From positions 1 through 25,419 of IMG/VR virus record IMGVR_UViG_3300025769_000762: 25,419 nt of DNA; one strand, given 5' to 3'. Source of the DNA: a virus. Below, piece after piece: positions 1 through 7,569 of this stretch (positions are counted from its first letter, which is position 1; every line of letters begins with the position of its first letter). The notes below the pieces were generated by a model, which ran no database searches, was not told the origin of the DNA, and saw nothing but the letters and a program-made list of their open reading frames with translations. The position numbers were made by a program, and so were the translations under genes.

Positions 1-1
1 G

Positions 2-157
2 AAAACTGAATCAGCTGGTACAGTTTCAAGTGACGAGGTTACATTTGGCGCACAGTATACTGTAGCACCAGGTCTAGTTGCATTTGCTGAAATGACAGAC
101 GACGATAAGACTGCTAGTGAAAAAACTACTGCACTAGGTCTTTCAGTAAAATTCTAA
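2..157 (+). CDS. Porin-like outer-membrane beta-barrel protein, C-terminal fragment
   Basis: The last 51 codons of a gene that begins outside the window are visible, ending at TAA 155-157. The peptide contains VTFGAQYTVAPGLVAFAEM, then a short acidic turn, then a strand ending ...TTALGLSVKF. The 'Y-x-VAPG-x-x-x-(F/Y)-AE' pattern followed by a last strand with a terminal phenylalanine is typical of Gram-negative general porins, where the final aromatic residue is the BAM recognition signal. Only two to three strands are seen, so the family call is tentative. It is followed by a terminator and meets a convergent gene. A porin gene is unexpected beside phage replication genes; it would act in the host outer membrane. 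A virion protein with a similar beta-rich end is the main alternative. Confidence 0.6.
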   Translation, partial: KTESAGTVSSDEVTFGAQYTVAPGLVAFAEMTDDDKTASEKTTALGLSVKF

Positions 158-174
158 TAAAAATACAAAATAAT

Positions 175-203
175 AAAAAAGCAGCGTTTTCGCTGCTTTT
201 TTT
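175..203. terminator. Bidirectional rho-independent terminator
   Basis: A perfect 6-bp stem (GCAGCG 181-186 with CGCTGC 191-196) closes a TTTT loop. It is preceded by six A (175-180) and followed by seven T (197-203), so it can terminate transcription from either side. It lies between the porin-like gene ending at 157 and the convergent minus-strand gene ending at 208. Confidence 0.92.
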
Positions 204-207
204 GTGA

Positions 208-1062
208 CTATAATTTATTCCGTATACGATTCCATTGCACATCTATTTCGTCGGCAAACCATTCTGTATATGTCATACGGTTTAACCAGTTGTGTCTATC
301 AGGCTTGCTTAACCATGAGTCCATCTTTGTGCTAACATCCCAGGCTAAACTACTTTCACTAACAACAGCAGGCACACCATGTATAATGCTAGTAATACCA
401 GCGTTGCTACTGTGACTTACAGTGAAGTGTGTGTGCTTTAGCATATGCTCTAAATCAAAACTGTCATAGGTTTGCTGCACATGCTTGGGTATGTTCCAAG
501 TGACACCTTGCTCTTTGTACCACTGCATATCACATGCCCAGTGTAGCGACTCTCTGAAGCGAGGATGACTGCGAACAACTATGGGCTTGTCAGTGACTTG
601 ACGTATCTCTCTAATAGTATTGCGATAATATGTATCCATATCAGGCATACCACGCCACTGCTCACTGTATCCATGCTGCCCACATATTATCACATACTCA
701 CCATCCTGCTTCCAAGGCTGTAATACGATACCAAACTTTTTTACTCTGTCGCCTGGCATGTAAGCATCCACAGCAAAGTCTGCATCTCTGTTGATCCCGT
801 TTATACCCAACTTCCAAGTTGTGTTGCGTATAAGCCCGCCCACTTCAATGACAATGACTGGCTTGTTTCGTGCGCGGTAGTGATCCCATACTGCTTTGTT
901 AGCACCCATCTTACCATACCACAGCACACTCCATATAAGTGCAGCATCAGCATCCAAGTCATTTTCAACCAGTGTGTCTGTTTGTTGTATGGCATTTATG
1001 AGTTGCGGATAAACTTCCTGTGCATTGTTGGGCAAGTTGTTGGGGAAATGGGATATTTTCAT
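208..1062 (-). CDS. KpsC/KpsS-like glycosyltransferase homologue (GT-B C-terminal half)
   Basis: The protein has 284 residues. The C-terminal half carries VVRSHPR (162-168) and SHSSNAGITSIIHGVPAV (216-233), resembling the donor-binding half of capsule polysaccharide (Kdo) glycosyltransferases of the Capsule_synth type: a basic 'R-x-HP' segment, then 'a-x-x-S-x-x-G-x-x-a-x-x-x-G-x-PvV'. The tail motif 'RHNWLNRMTYTEWFADEI' is shared with the three tandem genes at 4858-7569, so they are paralogues. The likely role is transfer of a sugar to a surface glycan or to virion protein; the substrate cannot be read. It stands alone on the minus strand, divergent from the next gene, and ends at a shared bidirectional terminator. 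No strong ribosome-binding site is seen before ATG 1060-1062. Confidence 0.55.
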   Translation of the reverse strand: MKISHFPNNLPNNAQEVYPQLINAIQQTDTLVENDLDADAALIWSVLWYGKMGANKAVWDHYRARNKPVIVIEVGGLIRNTTWKLGINGINRDADFAVDAYMPGDRVKKFGIVLQPWKQDGEYVIICGQHGYSEQWRGMPDMDTYYRNTIREIRQVTDKPIVVRSHPRFRESLHWACDMQWYKEQGVTWNIPKHVQQTYDSFDLEHMLKHTHFTVSHSSNAGITSIIHGVPAVVSESSLAWDVSTKMDSWLSKPDRHNWLNRMTYTEWFADEIDVQWNRIRNKL

Positions 1063-1078
1063 TGTGTATTTTCAAACC

Positions 1079-1086
1079 TATAAATA
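1079..1086 (+). promoter_or_regulatory. T4-type late promoter
   Basis: An exact TATAAATA octamer, the consensus of T4-family late promoters read by the gp55/gp33/gp45-modified polymerase, lies in the 29-base divergent gap. Transcription would start near 1092-1094, at or next to the ATG of the downstream gene. No sigma70-like -35 element is obvious at the right distance. Confidence 0.65.
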
Positions 1087-1091
1087 GTTAT

Positions 1092-1991
1092 ATGCGCACA
1101 TTATCAGTATTTACCACTTGGAACGAGACGGGTTATAAGAAATACGGCAAGCAGTTTATCCAAGGATATAATGCTAACTGGCCCAAGGAAGTTCCTTTAA
1201 CAATATATCCTGAGGATCACAATCCAAGTGTACAAGGTAATCACAGTATTACACTTTACGATCAACGAACAACCTTGCCAGACCTTAAGGCTTGGCAACT
1301 AAGACACAAAAACAATCCACACGCACACGGACACAACAAAGATAAAACTAAAAAAAGTTTTCTCTGGGACGCAAGTCGCTTTGCTAACAAAGTATTTGCA
1401 CTGTGGCACTTTGCAGAACACTGTGACACAGACATCTTCATTTGGTGCGACGCTGATGTAAGAACACATACACCTATGACGCTGGAGTTTTTGCACAGCA
1501 TTGCTCCCAACGAAAATCAACTTGCAACATACTTGGGACGTAAAACTTGGCCCGAGTGTGGATGGATGATGTTTAATCGTAACCACCCAAAGTTTGCTGA
1601 GTTCATGGAGCAGTGGCGTTGGATCTACGAAAGCGATGACATCTTTGAACATGATGAATATCACGACAGTTTTATCTTTGGAGAACTAATTGAGGACTTT
1701 AAAGCGGTGGGCGTAGAGTTTAATGACTTAGGTGGACCAAACGCTAGTGGACATGTGTTTATCAACAGTGTGTTAGGTGCTTACATGGATCACTTAAAGG
1801 GCTTTAGAAAAGAAGTAGGCAAGAGTCTCAAAGGTGATATTGTTGGCGGCTTTCAGCATGATGCAGAATGGTGGAAGGATTTGAGACAGGTTACTAAAGA
1901 ACAGATACGCCAAGAGAAACTAAAAAATCCTCATGAATATGATGCACCACAACAGCAAAAAAGTGAGGGCATAAAAAAATGGAAGAACTAA
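1092..1991 (+). CDS. Glycosyltransferase-like protein with DxD motif
   Basis: From ATG 1092 the protein has 299 residues. I prefer this start to the longer frame from 1020 because it lies just after the TATAAATA promoter and does not overlap the divergent gene. The peptide has 'IFIWCDADVRTHTP' near residues 115-128, a hydrophobic strand ending in a DxD metal and nucleotide-sugar site as in GT-A enzymes. 'RKTWPECGWMMFNRNHP' further on fits an acceptor or donor loop of the same fold. The C-terminus is charged and low in complexity. It is the first gene of a tightly packed plus-strand run (1092-7569) and overlaps the next gene by 13 bases. The sugar and acceptor are unknown. Confidence 0.6.
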   Translation: MRTLSVFTTWNETGYKKYGKQFIQGYNANWPKEVPLTIYPEDHNPSVQGNHSITLYDQRTTLPDLKAWQLRHKNNPHAHGHNKDKTKKSFLWDASRFANKVFALWHFAEHCDTDIFIWCDADVRTHTPMTLEFLHSIAPNENQLATYLGRKTWPECGWMMFNRNHPKFAEFMEQWRWIYESDDIFEHDEYHDSFIFGELIEDFKAVGVEFNDLGGPNASGHVFINSVLGAYMDHLKGFRKEVGKSLKGDIVGGFQHDAEWWKDLRQVTKEQIRQEKLKNPHEYDAPQQQKSEGIKKWKN

Positions 1992-2632
1992 AGTTTGAAC
2001 AAGATTTGTACCAGGACAATGGCGAACTTGTTTATTCACATGATGGTTTAGGTATTAATCAAATACACAAGCATTACGCTTATATGCAAGACTTCTTTCC
2101 TAAAACACAGGGCAGAACTGCAATTGATGTTGGCTGTCGCTTTGGTGAATACACACACTACTTACTTAAACATTTTGATAGTGTAAAATGCTTTGAGCCT
2201 CGCAGACAAACACTGGTAGGGCATTTCAATAGAAACATTCCTAAATCTCGTGTGCAAGTTTGGAACTGTGGTATTGGAGAGAAGCAAGGATTAGTAAACA
2301 TGAATGGTGGCGCAATACACAAAGACAATACAGTGGAAATACAACCTAGTAAGTATAGAACAGATGTGCCTGTTTATACACTTGACAGTTTTGAGTTTGA
2401 TAGTGTAGACTTTATTAAAGTAGATGTTGAAGGCTATGAACTTAAAGTATTACAAGGCGCACTAAAAACAATAGAAAAATACAAACCCATGATAGTAATC
2501 GAGCAAAATGGCGGTGACATTAAATATGGCTGGGCAACAGAAGAAAATCAAGCAGGCACTTTTTTAGAAACACTGGGTTACACTAACACTGGTGTATGGA
2601 AAAATGATTTTGTGTTTGAGTACAAAGGATAA
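1979..2632 (+). CDS. FkbM-family SAM-dependent methyltransferase
   Basis: The protein has 217 residues. Motif I is AIDVGCRFGEY (about 48-58), an acidic residue follows in 'KCFEPRRQ' (70-77), and the diagnostic FkbM block VDFIKVDVEGYELKVLQGA spans about 143-161, followed by 'KPMIVIEQNGG'. The length and motif order are normal for the family. FkbM enzymes O-methylate small molecules and sugars, so here it probably methylates a glycan made by the neighbouring transferases. It overlaps the upstream gene and is separated from the next by three bases. A second, more diverged FkbM gene occurs at 22402-23187. Confidence 0.82.
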   Translation: MEELKFEQDLYQDNGELVYSHDGLGINQIHKHYAYMQDFFPKTQGRTAIDVGCRFGEYTHYLLKHFDSVKCFEPRRQTLVGHFNRNIPKSRVQVWNCGIGEKQGLVNMNGGAIHKDNTVEIQPSKYRTDVPVYTLDSFEFDSVDFIKVDVEGYELKVLQGALKTIEKYKPMIVIEQNGGDIKYGWATEENQAGTFLETLGYTNTGVWKNDFVFEYKG

Positions 2633-2635
2633 ACA

Positions 2636-3409
2636 ATGAGCAATTTAAGTGTAATACAAAATGTAACAGAAGTGCGCAGTGATCCGTTTCCTTATGTTTG
2701 TGTAGAAGGCGCAATGCCTGATAGACTGTACAGAGAACTAGAAGCAACCTTTCCAGAGGATATGATTGTTAAACACACACAGCCACATGATGGCGGTATT
2801 ACATATCGCTTTAAATGTAAAGAAGCAAAAATTTGGCAAGTGCCTGCTATTTGGCAAGACTTTTTTGCATATCACACAAGCCCAGAATACTTTCGCGCTT
2901 GTGCAGAACTATTTGCACCGCATATTGTTGCAGCATATGGTGAAGAGTTTTATGAAAATTTAAAAACAAAACCAGTTAGTGTGCGTGATGTAGATAACAG
3001 TGGGCACTATGTAACAGACTGTCAATTTGTTGTACACGAGCCTGTAGATCAAACAGGTACTAGTCGCACACCGCATGTGGATAACCCTGTAGAGATTTAT
3101 GCTGGACTGCTATACATGCGCAAGCAAGCAGACATGGCACAGGGCGGCAACTTTACAGTGCATCGTGTAACTGGAGAGATCACAGAAGTAAACAAGAGCT
3201 TGGGCAGACAAGTTGACAACAGTTTGCACGAGCCTGTGTTTGAAGTGCCATATCGTGCAAATAACTTTTGTATGTTCCTAAATGTAAAAGACAGTGTACA
3301 CAGTGTCACATCTCGTATTGCTCCGACAGAGCGTAGACACAGCATTAATATTATTGGTGAATTTAATGGCACAGGTAAGATGTGGAAGGTGCGGGAGATT
3401 AAAAACTAA
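2636..3409 (+). CDS. 2-oxoglutarate/Fe(II)-dependent oxygenase-like protein
   Basis: The protein has 257 residues. It shows 'TPHVDNPVEIYAGLLYMR' with the HxD iron ligands at about H147 and D149, a glycine-rich turn 'AQGGNF' near 169-173, the distal histidine in 'DSVHSVTSRIAPTERRHSINI' (H222) and a basic residue near 233-234 to bind 2-oxoglutarate. This is the double-stranded beta-helix pattern of prolyl-4-hydroxylase-like enzymes common in marine T4-like phages. It sits between two methyltransferases in the glycan operon, which suggests hydroxylation of a sugar or of a virion protein; the substrate is unknown. Its stop codon shares a base with the next ATG (TAATG), so translation is probably coupled. 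Confidence 0.75.
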   Translation: MSNLSVIQNVTEVRSDPFPYVCVEGAMPDRLYRELEATFPEDMIVKHTQPHDGGITYRFKCKEAKIWQVPAIWQDFFAYHTSPEYFRACAELFAPHIVAAYGEEFYENLKTKPVSVRDVDNSGHYVTDCQFVVHEPVDQTGTSRTPHVDNPVEIYAGLLYMRKQADMAQGGNFTVHRVTGEITEVNKSLGRQVDNSLHEPVFEVPYRANNFCMFLNVKDSVHSVTSRIAPTERRHSINIIGEFNGTGKMWKVREIKN

Positions 3410-4218
3410 TGGCATTTAACAATATAATGCAACTAGCAACGGCACACATCAGCAAACAGTTGCCACAAGGTGCAACAGTAGTTGAATGGGGCAATCAACG
3501 TTTTAGATACAGTGAAGGATGGCTAAATGAATGTGAAAAAATATCAGGACGAGTACATAGACGACCCACTAACTTTGTCTGGGAATACTTCGAAGACCTC
3601 GGCTTTAGTGACTATCTTGCTATTGACATTAACACTGAACTTCGTGCTATTGCTATGGACCTTAATTTCATACTAAAAGACAAGTACAATTATACAACTC
3701 AGTTTGACTATGTAACAAACAATGGCACAGGCGAACACATTTTTGATCAGCGTACAGTGTTTGAAAACATGCATAACCTGTGCAAGCCCGGTGGTATTAT
3801 GATTAATGTGCTGCCATTTGCACCGTGGTTTAATCACTGCTTTTATAGTTTTCATCCAGGATTGTTTCGCGACATTGCTGCAGCAAATGGTTATGAATGG
3901 CAGTTTATGTGGTTAGCGCAGAACACAGGCAAGTATGTTGATTGCCCAACAAGCATGGACAGTTGGGCGCACTATGAACAAAAGAAACCTCGTGCGCCCG
4001 TCAGTGAACTAGAACGAGCATATGACGAACTACACACCAGAGATGGTAAAGCACAAAATGTAAGCATTGTCACAGCATATCGTAAGATCGCCGACAAGCC
4101 ATTTCAAATACCATTCCAAGGTCGTTATGTAAATGATGTAGTAGATGAATTAAAAACAGAATACAGTGACACTAACATTGATGTTAGACAAGCAGATCAT
4201 AAGAGTGCAAACTATTAA
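3409..4218 (+). CDS. Class I SAM-dependent methyltransferase-like protein
   Basis: The protein has 269 residues. The N-terminal 'ATVVEWGNQRFRYSEGW' (about 22-38) is a degenerate SAM motif I strand. 'DYLAIDINTELRAIAMDLNF' supplies the acidic strand-2 motif, 'FDYVTNNGTGEHIFDQ' the strand-4 motif, and 'FENMHNLCKPGGIMINVLPF' the typical post-motif strand in which a lead-in helix ends in KPGG. It resembles Methyltransf_11/23-like small-molecule methyltransferases. It lies between the oxygenase and the sulfotransferase with one-base overlaps on both sides, so it is probably part of the same glycan-modification pathway. The methyl acceptor is not known. Confidence 0.65.
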   Translation: MAFNNIMQLATAHISKQLPQGATVVEWGNQRFRYSEGWLNECEKISGRVHRRPTNFVWEYFEDLGFSDYLAIDINTELRAIAMDLNFILKDKYNYTTQFDYVTNNGTGEHIFDQRTVFENMHNLCKPGGIMINVLPFAPWFNHCFYSFHPGLFRDIAAANGYEWQFMWLAQNTGKYVDCPTSMDSWAHYEQKKPRAPVSELERAYDELHTRDGKAQNVSIVTAYRKIADKPFQIPFQGRYVNDVVDELKTEYSDTNIDVRQADHKSANY

Positions 4219-4874
4219 TGTTCATTACTACCAATAAGAAAATAGGCTTTATACACATCCCAAAGTGCGGCGGCTCAAGTATAAGTTCAGCATTTCGTCA
4301 TGGTGAACAAGGCCCTAACAAAAATAATCATTTAGATCCGTGGTCACCGTGGTATCCTGTCAATACACATACAACTTATCTTAGAACTGTTAAAGATAAA
4401 ATAACGCAGCCCGAAACTTGGTTCACTGTGGTGAGAAATCCTTTTGCAAGATATCACAGTTGGTATTACTATCAGATTGCGTGGAATGAAAAACGGCTCA
4501 GTGGCGAACTCGGCATGAAAAATCTTGATCCGGTGTTATTAAAACAGCAGGTCGCAGCGTTGAAAAAAGTAGGCATAAAAAATACACTGTTAAACTTAGA
4601 TGAGATTTGTGAAAAGCATACACTTAAACAAATTAGAAGACCACAGTTTGAATGGATTGACGGTTGCAAAAATATCCGCTGGTTTAAACTTGAAGAAATT
4701 GAAACACTGTATGAGTGGCTAAACGAAATAGGATGCAATGTAGAATATTCGCATGTAAAGAAAAATCCTAAAAAGTTAACCTGGCAAGAAGAATTTGATG
4801 ATGAAATGATAGAATACATACAACAGCGTTACGCAATAGACTTTGAAAAGTTTGGGTATGAACTTATACTATAA
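4218..4874 (+). CDS. Carbohydrate sulfotransferase-like protein
   Basis: The protein has 218 residues. At the N-terminus, 'KKIGFIHIPKCGGSSISSAF' contains HIPKCGGSS (13-21), the 5'-phosphosulfate-binding loop of PAPS-dependent sulfotransferases. 'TWFTVVRNPFARYHSWYYYQ' (68-86) is the 3'-phosphate-binding motif, with the conserved R-N-P-x-x-R-x-x-S pattern. The length and order match the Sulfotransfer_2 family of membrane-free bacterial and phage enzymes. It would move sulfate from PAPS to a sugar hydroxyl. Within the operon it points to a sulfated glycan as product. It shares one base with the upstream stop codon and 17 bases with the downstream start. Confidence 0.82.
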   Translation: MFITTNKKIGFIHIPKCGGSSISSAFRHGEQGPNKNNHLDPWSPWYPVNTHTTYLRTVKDKITQPETWFTVVRNPFARYHSWYYYQIAWNEKRLSGELGMKNLDPVLLKQQVAALKKVGIKNTLLNLDEICEKHTLKQIRRPQFEWIDGCKNIRWFKLEEIETLYEWLNEIGCNVEYSHVKKNPKKLTWQEEFDDEMIEYIQQRYAIDFEKFGYELIL

Positions 4875-5646
4875 TACACAAAACAGTGAAAGCAAATGTA
4901 ACTGGGTAATGCGCAGTCTACTCAAAGGTTGGGCAGGTTCACAACCTGTGTATACAAGAGACGAGATAGCTCTTACACCCAGTCACTTCTGGGGATTTAT
5001 TCAAGACAATGAAAAGAGAATACAGGCACTAGAAGCAGCAGGCATTGACTGGTACTTTTGGGATATGCCCTATTGGGGAAGATGGCATGAACACATGGAC
5101 AAGGGTTACTATTGGCGTGTTAGCCGTAATAGCATTCATTATCGTAAGACAGTGGATTATCCCGGCGACAGATTCGCGCAATGGAATATTACACCTAAAG
5201 AATACGGAACAGGTAAAAAAATACTAATCTGTCCTAGTAGCGAAACAATGACACGCTATATTGCTGGTATGGATGTTAAAATGTGGGTGCAGATGATTAC
5301 AATGGCATTGCAAAAGTACACAGATAGGTATATAGAAGTAAGATATAAACCTAGAGCACGTGGCACTAGTGGACCTGCTGCAGCAACCATTCCATTTGAA
5401 GAACAAGCAAAAGATACACATTGCGTTGTAACATGTGTAAGTTTGGCTGCAATAGATGCACAGATAATGGGCATACCAACTATTTGTCATCCAAGTAGTT
5501 TTGCAGCAGATATAAGTAGTATTAGGTTAGAAGAAATCGAAAACCCTCGTCGTGTAGACAGACAGCAATGGTTTAACAATCTTGCATACAGTCAGTTTAC
5601 GCATGATGAAATAGAATCAGGATTAGCACAAGAATGCCTAACTTAA
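4858..5646 (+). CDS. KpsC/KpsS-like glycosyltransferase homologue, tandem copy 1
   Basis: The protein has 262 residues from ATG 4858; the in-frame TTG at 4843 lies deeper in the preceding gene and is less likely. It carries 'AAGIDWYFWDMPYWGRW' (about 60-76) and 'GYYWRVSRNSIH' (83-94), which match 'QQGIDYYYMDHAYYNPGY...GWMRITKNGHA' in the next gene. It also has 'VRYKPRARG' (161-169), 'VTCVSLAAIDAQIMGIPTI' (191-209) and the tail 'RQQWFNNLAYSQFTHDEIESG'. The last three blocks correspond to the donor-binding half of capsule-type glycosyltransferases. Here the usual 'nS' is replaced by 'VS' and the HP after the arginine is replaced by KP, so activity may differ from that of the copies. Confidence 0.55.
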   Translation: MNLYYNTQNSESKCNWVMRSLLKGWAGSQPVYTRDEIALTPSHFWGFIQDNEKRIQALEAAGIDWYFWDMPYWGRWHEHMDKGYYWRVSRNSIHYRKTVDYPGDRFAQWNITPKEYGTGKKILICPSSETMTRYIAGMDVKMWVQMITMALQKYTDRYIEVRYKPRARGTSGPAAATIPFEEQAKDTHCVVTCVSLAAIDAQIMGIPTICHPSSFAADISSIRLEEIENPRRVDRQQWFNNLAYSQFTHDEIESGLAQECLT

Positions 5647-6536
5647 TTGTATTTGACACCGACAGACGGCTTACTAAAGAATTTACAATTGCGTTTGCTC
5701 GCGGCGTGATAAGAAACAGACACACAACAAACGGCAAATGGGAAGTAAAGCATGTGCCTATAGTGCAATACCTACTGTCAGGAATACCCGCTAACACAGA
5801 TGCAGTAGCAACACTGGGTATACTTCGTGGCACTGGACTAATGCTAAAAGAAGCAAAGCAGCAAGGTATAGACTATTACTACATGGATCATGCTTATTAC
5901 AATCCAGGTTATAGTGGTAAAGGCTGGATGCGCATTACAAAAAACGGACATGCATGCACTACACTAAAACAATGTGATGCAGATGCTTACAATGGATTTG
6001 CAGCAAGCCAGGATAAAAATATAATGCACCCGTGGACAGGCCCAAAGGGCGATAAGATAATTGTTTGTCCTCCTACACATGCAGTGCAATGGTTCTTTGA
6101 TGAATACAATTGGGAAAACTCAATAGTACAACAGTTAAAAAATATACTACCTACAGATCAACATGATCGTATTGTAGTAAGACCCAAGCCCAAAGAACCT
6201 ATAGTTGATGAACGGGGCAACTTACTTGAACTTAGAATAAATCCACAGACAGGAAGTTTGGCAGAAGATTTAGAACAAGCCTGTTGCGTTATTGCATACA
6301 ACAGTATGGTAGCACTGGAAGCAACACTTAAAGGTATTCCAGTTATCACCAGCGAGCATAGTTGTTGTACACATGTTAGTTTTGATTTAGAGGATTTAGC
6401 AACACCAGAAGTGTTTAGCAGCGAGCCTTTAAATAGACAAGCAGTGCTGAACTGGTTAGCATATAATCAATGGAAGATGGCAAATCTAGAAGATGGTACT
6501 GCTTGGTCTAGATTGCAAGAGAACTACAATGGGTAA
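5634..6536 (+). CDS. KpsC/KpsS-like glycosyltransferase homologue, tandem copy 2
   Basis: The protein has 300 residues and starts at ATG 5634 inside the end of copy 1. Key blocks are 'GIDYYYMDHAYYNPGY' (78-93), 'KIIVCPPTHAVQWFF' (141-155, start of the C-terminal Rossmann half), 'IVVRPKPKEP' (180-189), 'CVIAYNSMVALEATLKGIPVI' (218-238) and the tail 'NRQAVLNWLAYNQWKMANLEDGTAW'. The order matches capsule-type GT-B enzymes: a substrate-facing N-terminal half, then donor binding. It is the most complete example of the four-member family in this window. It lies between its two paralogues with overlapping ends, so all three are probably co-translated and may add successive residues to one glycan. 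Confidence 0.6.
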   Translation: MPNLIVFDTDRRLTKEFTIAFARGVIRNRHTTNGKWEVKHVPIVQYLLSGIPANTDAVATLGILRGTGLMLKEAKQQGIDYYYMDHAYYNPGYSGKGWMRITKNGHACTTLKQCDADAYNGFAASQDKNIMHPWTGPKGDKIIVCPPTHAVQWFFDEYNWENSIVQQLKNILPTDQHDRIVVRPKPKEPIVDERGNLLELRINPQTGSLAEDLEQACCVIAYNSMVALEATLKGIPVITSEHSCCTHVSFDLEDLATPEVFSSEPLNRQAVLNWLAYNQWKMANLEDGTAWSRLQENYNG

Positions 6537-7569
6537 AACAACTGCAGAAAAACATAAAAAAAAATGGAGCGATTACCACAGTGACAGTGATGTTCCTATT
6601 GCAGAAATTGCAACACAGCCTCTAATAAAGCGACAAATGATTGCGTTCAGGCATCAAATGACTGACGACTTTCCTATAGAGTTTAATATTCCAGGCTGGG
6701 AAATAATTGATTTTGCAGACAGGCACAAATATAAATCACAATACTATTTTCAAATAAATGTAGATAAACCCAGCAATAGAACTAAAGAAGGCGAAGTAAT
6801 AGATCCAGTATATAATTATATCAAAGAAACTGGCAAGCCCTATCTAGTATGCGAACTAAGTTGTTTTAGACAAAATAGTTATCAGGGAGATCCTAACAAT
6901 TGGTATTATACACTAGGATGGTTTCATTTTTTAAGACAGGGCTTATTTCGTAACAATAATAGTCCCAGCGATAGATGGAACCAAATTCAAAAGCATCAGA
7001 ATATAGAAATACTGCCATGGCGAACACAAGTTCGCGATAATGATTATGCACTTGTATGTTTACAAAAGGTAAATGACAGTACACTTATTCCTATGCACGA
7101 AACACATGGGAAATATAAGTGGTGGATAGAAGTTGCGTGTAAGCAAATTAGAAATATATATCCCAAATTGCCTATAATAATTAGACCTCACTTGAGAACT
7201 AAACTAACAAACTATAAGTATTCGCTACACAACATCCAAAATGTACATTTAAGTAAAACATGGGAAGATCGTACCTATCACGAAGGCGGCGCAGGCTTGC
7301 AATCAGATTTAGATGGCGCAAGATTTGTTGTAGGATATAACAGTAATGTGCTAACGCAAAGTGTATTACAAGGCATTCCTACTGTATGTTGGGATATTCG
7401 TAGCGCAGCAAGTCCAGTTTGCCTGGATCCGAGTCAACTAAAAAACATAGAACAAGCACATAACATTGATCGTGAACAATGGTTATACGATTTAGGTTAC
7501 ACCCAATGGACTCGTGCTGAGATTAGCAATGGGCATGCATGGAATCATTTAAAGCAGTATGAGTTTTAA
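6529..7569 (+). CDS. KpsC/KpsS-like glycosyltransferase homologue, tandem copy 3
   Basis: The protein has 346 residues from ATG 6529, which overlaps the stop of copy 2; an upstream in-frame non-ATG start at 6493 is less likely. A lysine-rich N-terminus (MGKTTAEKHKKKW) precedes 'GKPYLVCELSCFRQNS' (102-117), matching 'NKPVIVIEVGGLIRNT' of the minus-strand paralogue at 208-1062. Donor-half blocks are 'PIIIRPHLR' (215-223), 'RFVVGYNSNVLTQSVLQGIPTV' (265-286) and the tail 'DREQWLYDLGYTQWTRAEISNGHAW'. It is the last gene of the plus-strand run and its stop overlaps that of the convergent gene at 7566. Sugar specificity cannot be read. Confidence 0.6.
   Translation: MGKTTAEKHKKKWSDYHSDSDVPIAEIATQPLIKRQMIAFRHQMTDDFPIEFNIPGWEIIDFADRHKYKSQYYFQINVDKPSNRTKEGEVIDPVYNYIKETGKPYLVCELSCFRQNSYQGDPNNWYYTLGWFHFLRQGLFRNNNSPSDRWNQIQKHQNIEILPWRTQVRDNDYALVCLQKVNDSTLIPMHETHGKYKWWIEVACKQIRNIYPKLPIIIRPHLRTKLTNYKYSLHNIQNVHLSKTWEDRTYHEGGAGLQSDLDGARFVVGYNSNVLTQSVLQGIPTVCWDIRSAASPVCLDPSQLKNIEQAHNIDREQWLYDLGYTQWTRAEISNGHAWNHLKQYEF

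Noticed and set aside
1020-1091. N-terminal extension of the DxD glycosyltransferase to 1020.
   Set aside because: It would overlap the divergent gene and span the late promoter, and its sequence has no family match; ATG 1092 is better.
1262-1664. Cysteine-rich minus-strand open frames inside the first plus-strand glycan gene.
   Set aside because: The frames run antisense through the DxD domain and show no motif or translation signal.
6730-6737. TATAAATC, one base from the T4 late consensus.
   Set aside because: It lies well inside a coding region with no start codon downstream at a useful distance. TATAAATT at 21868 was rejected for the same reason.
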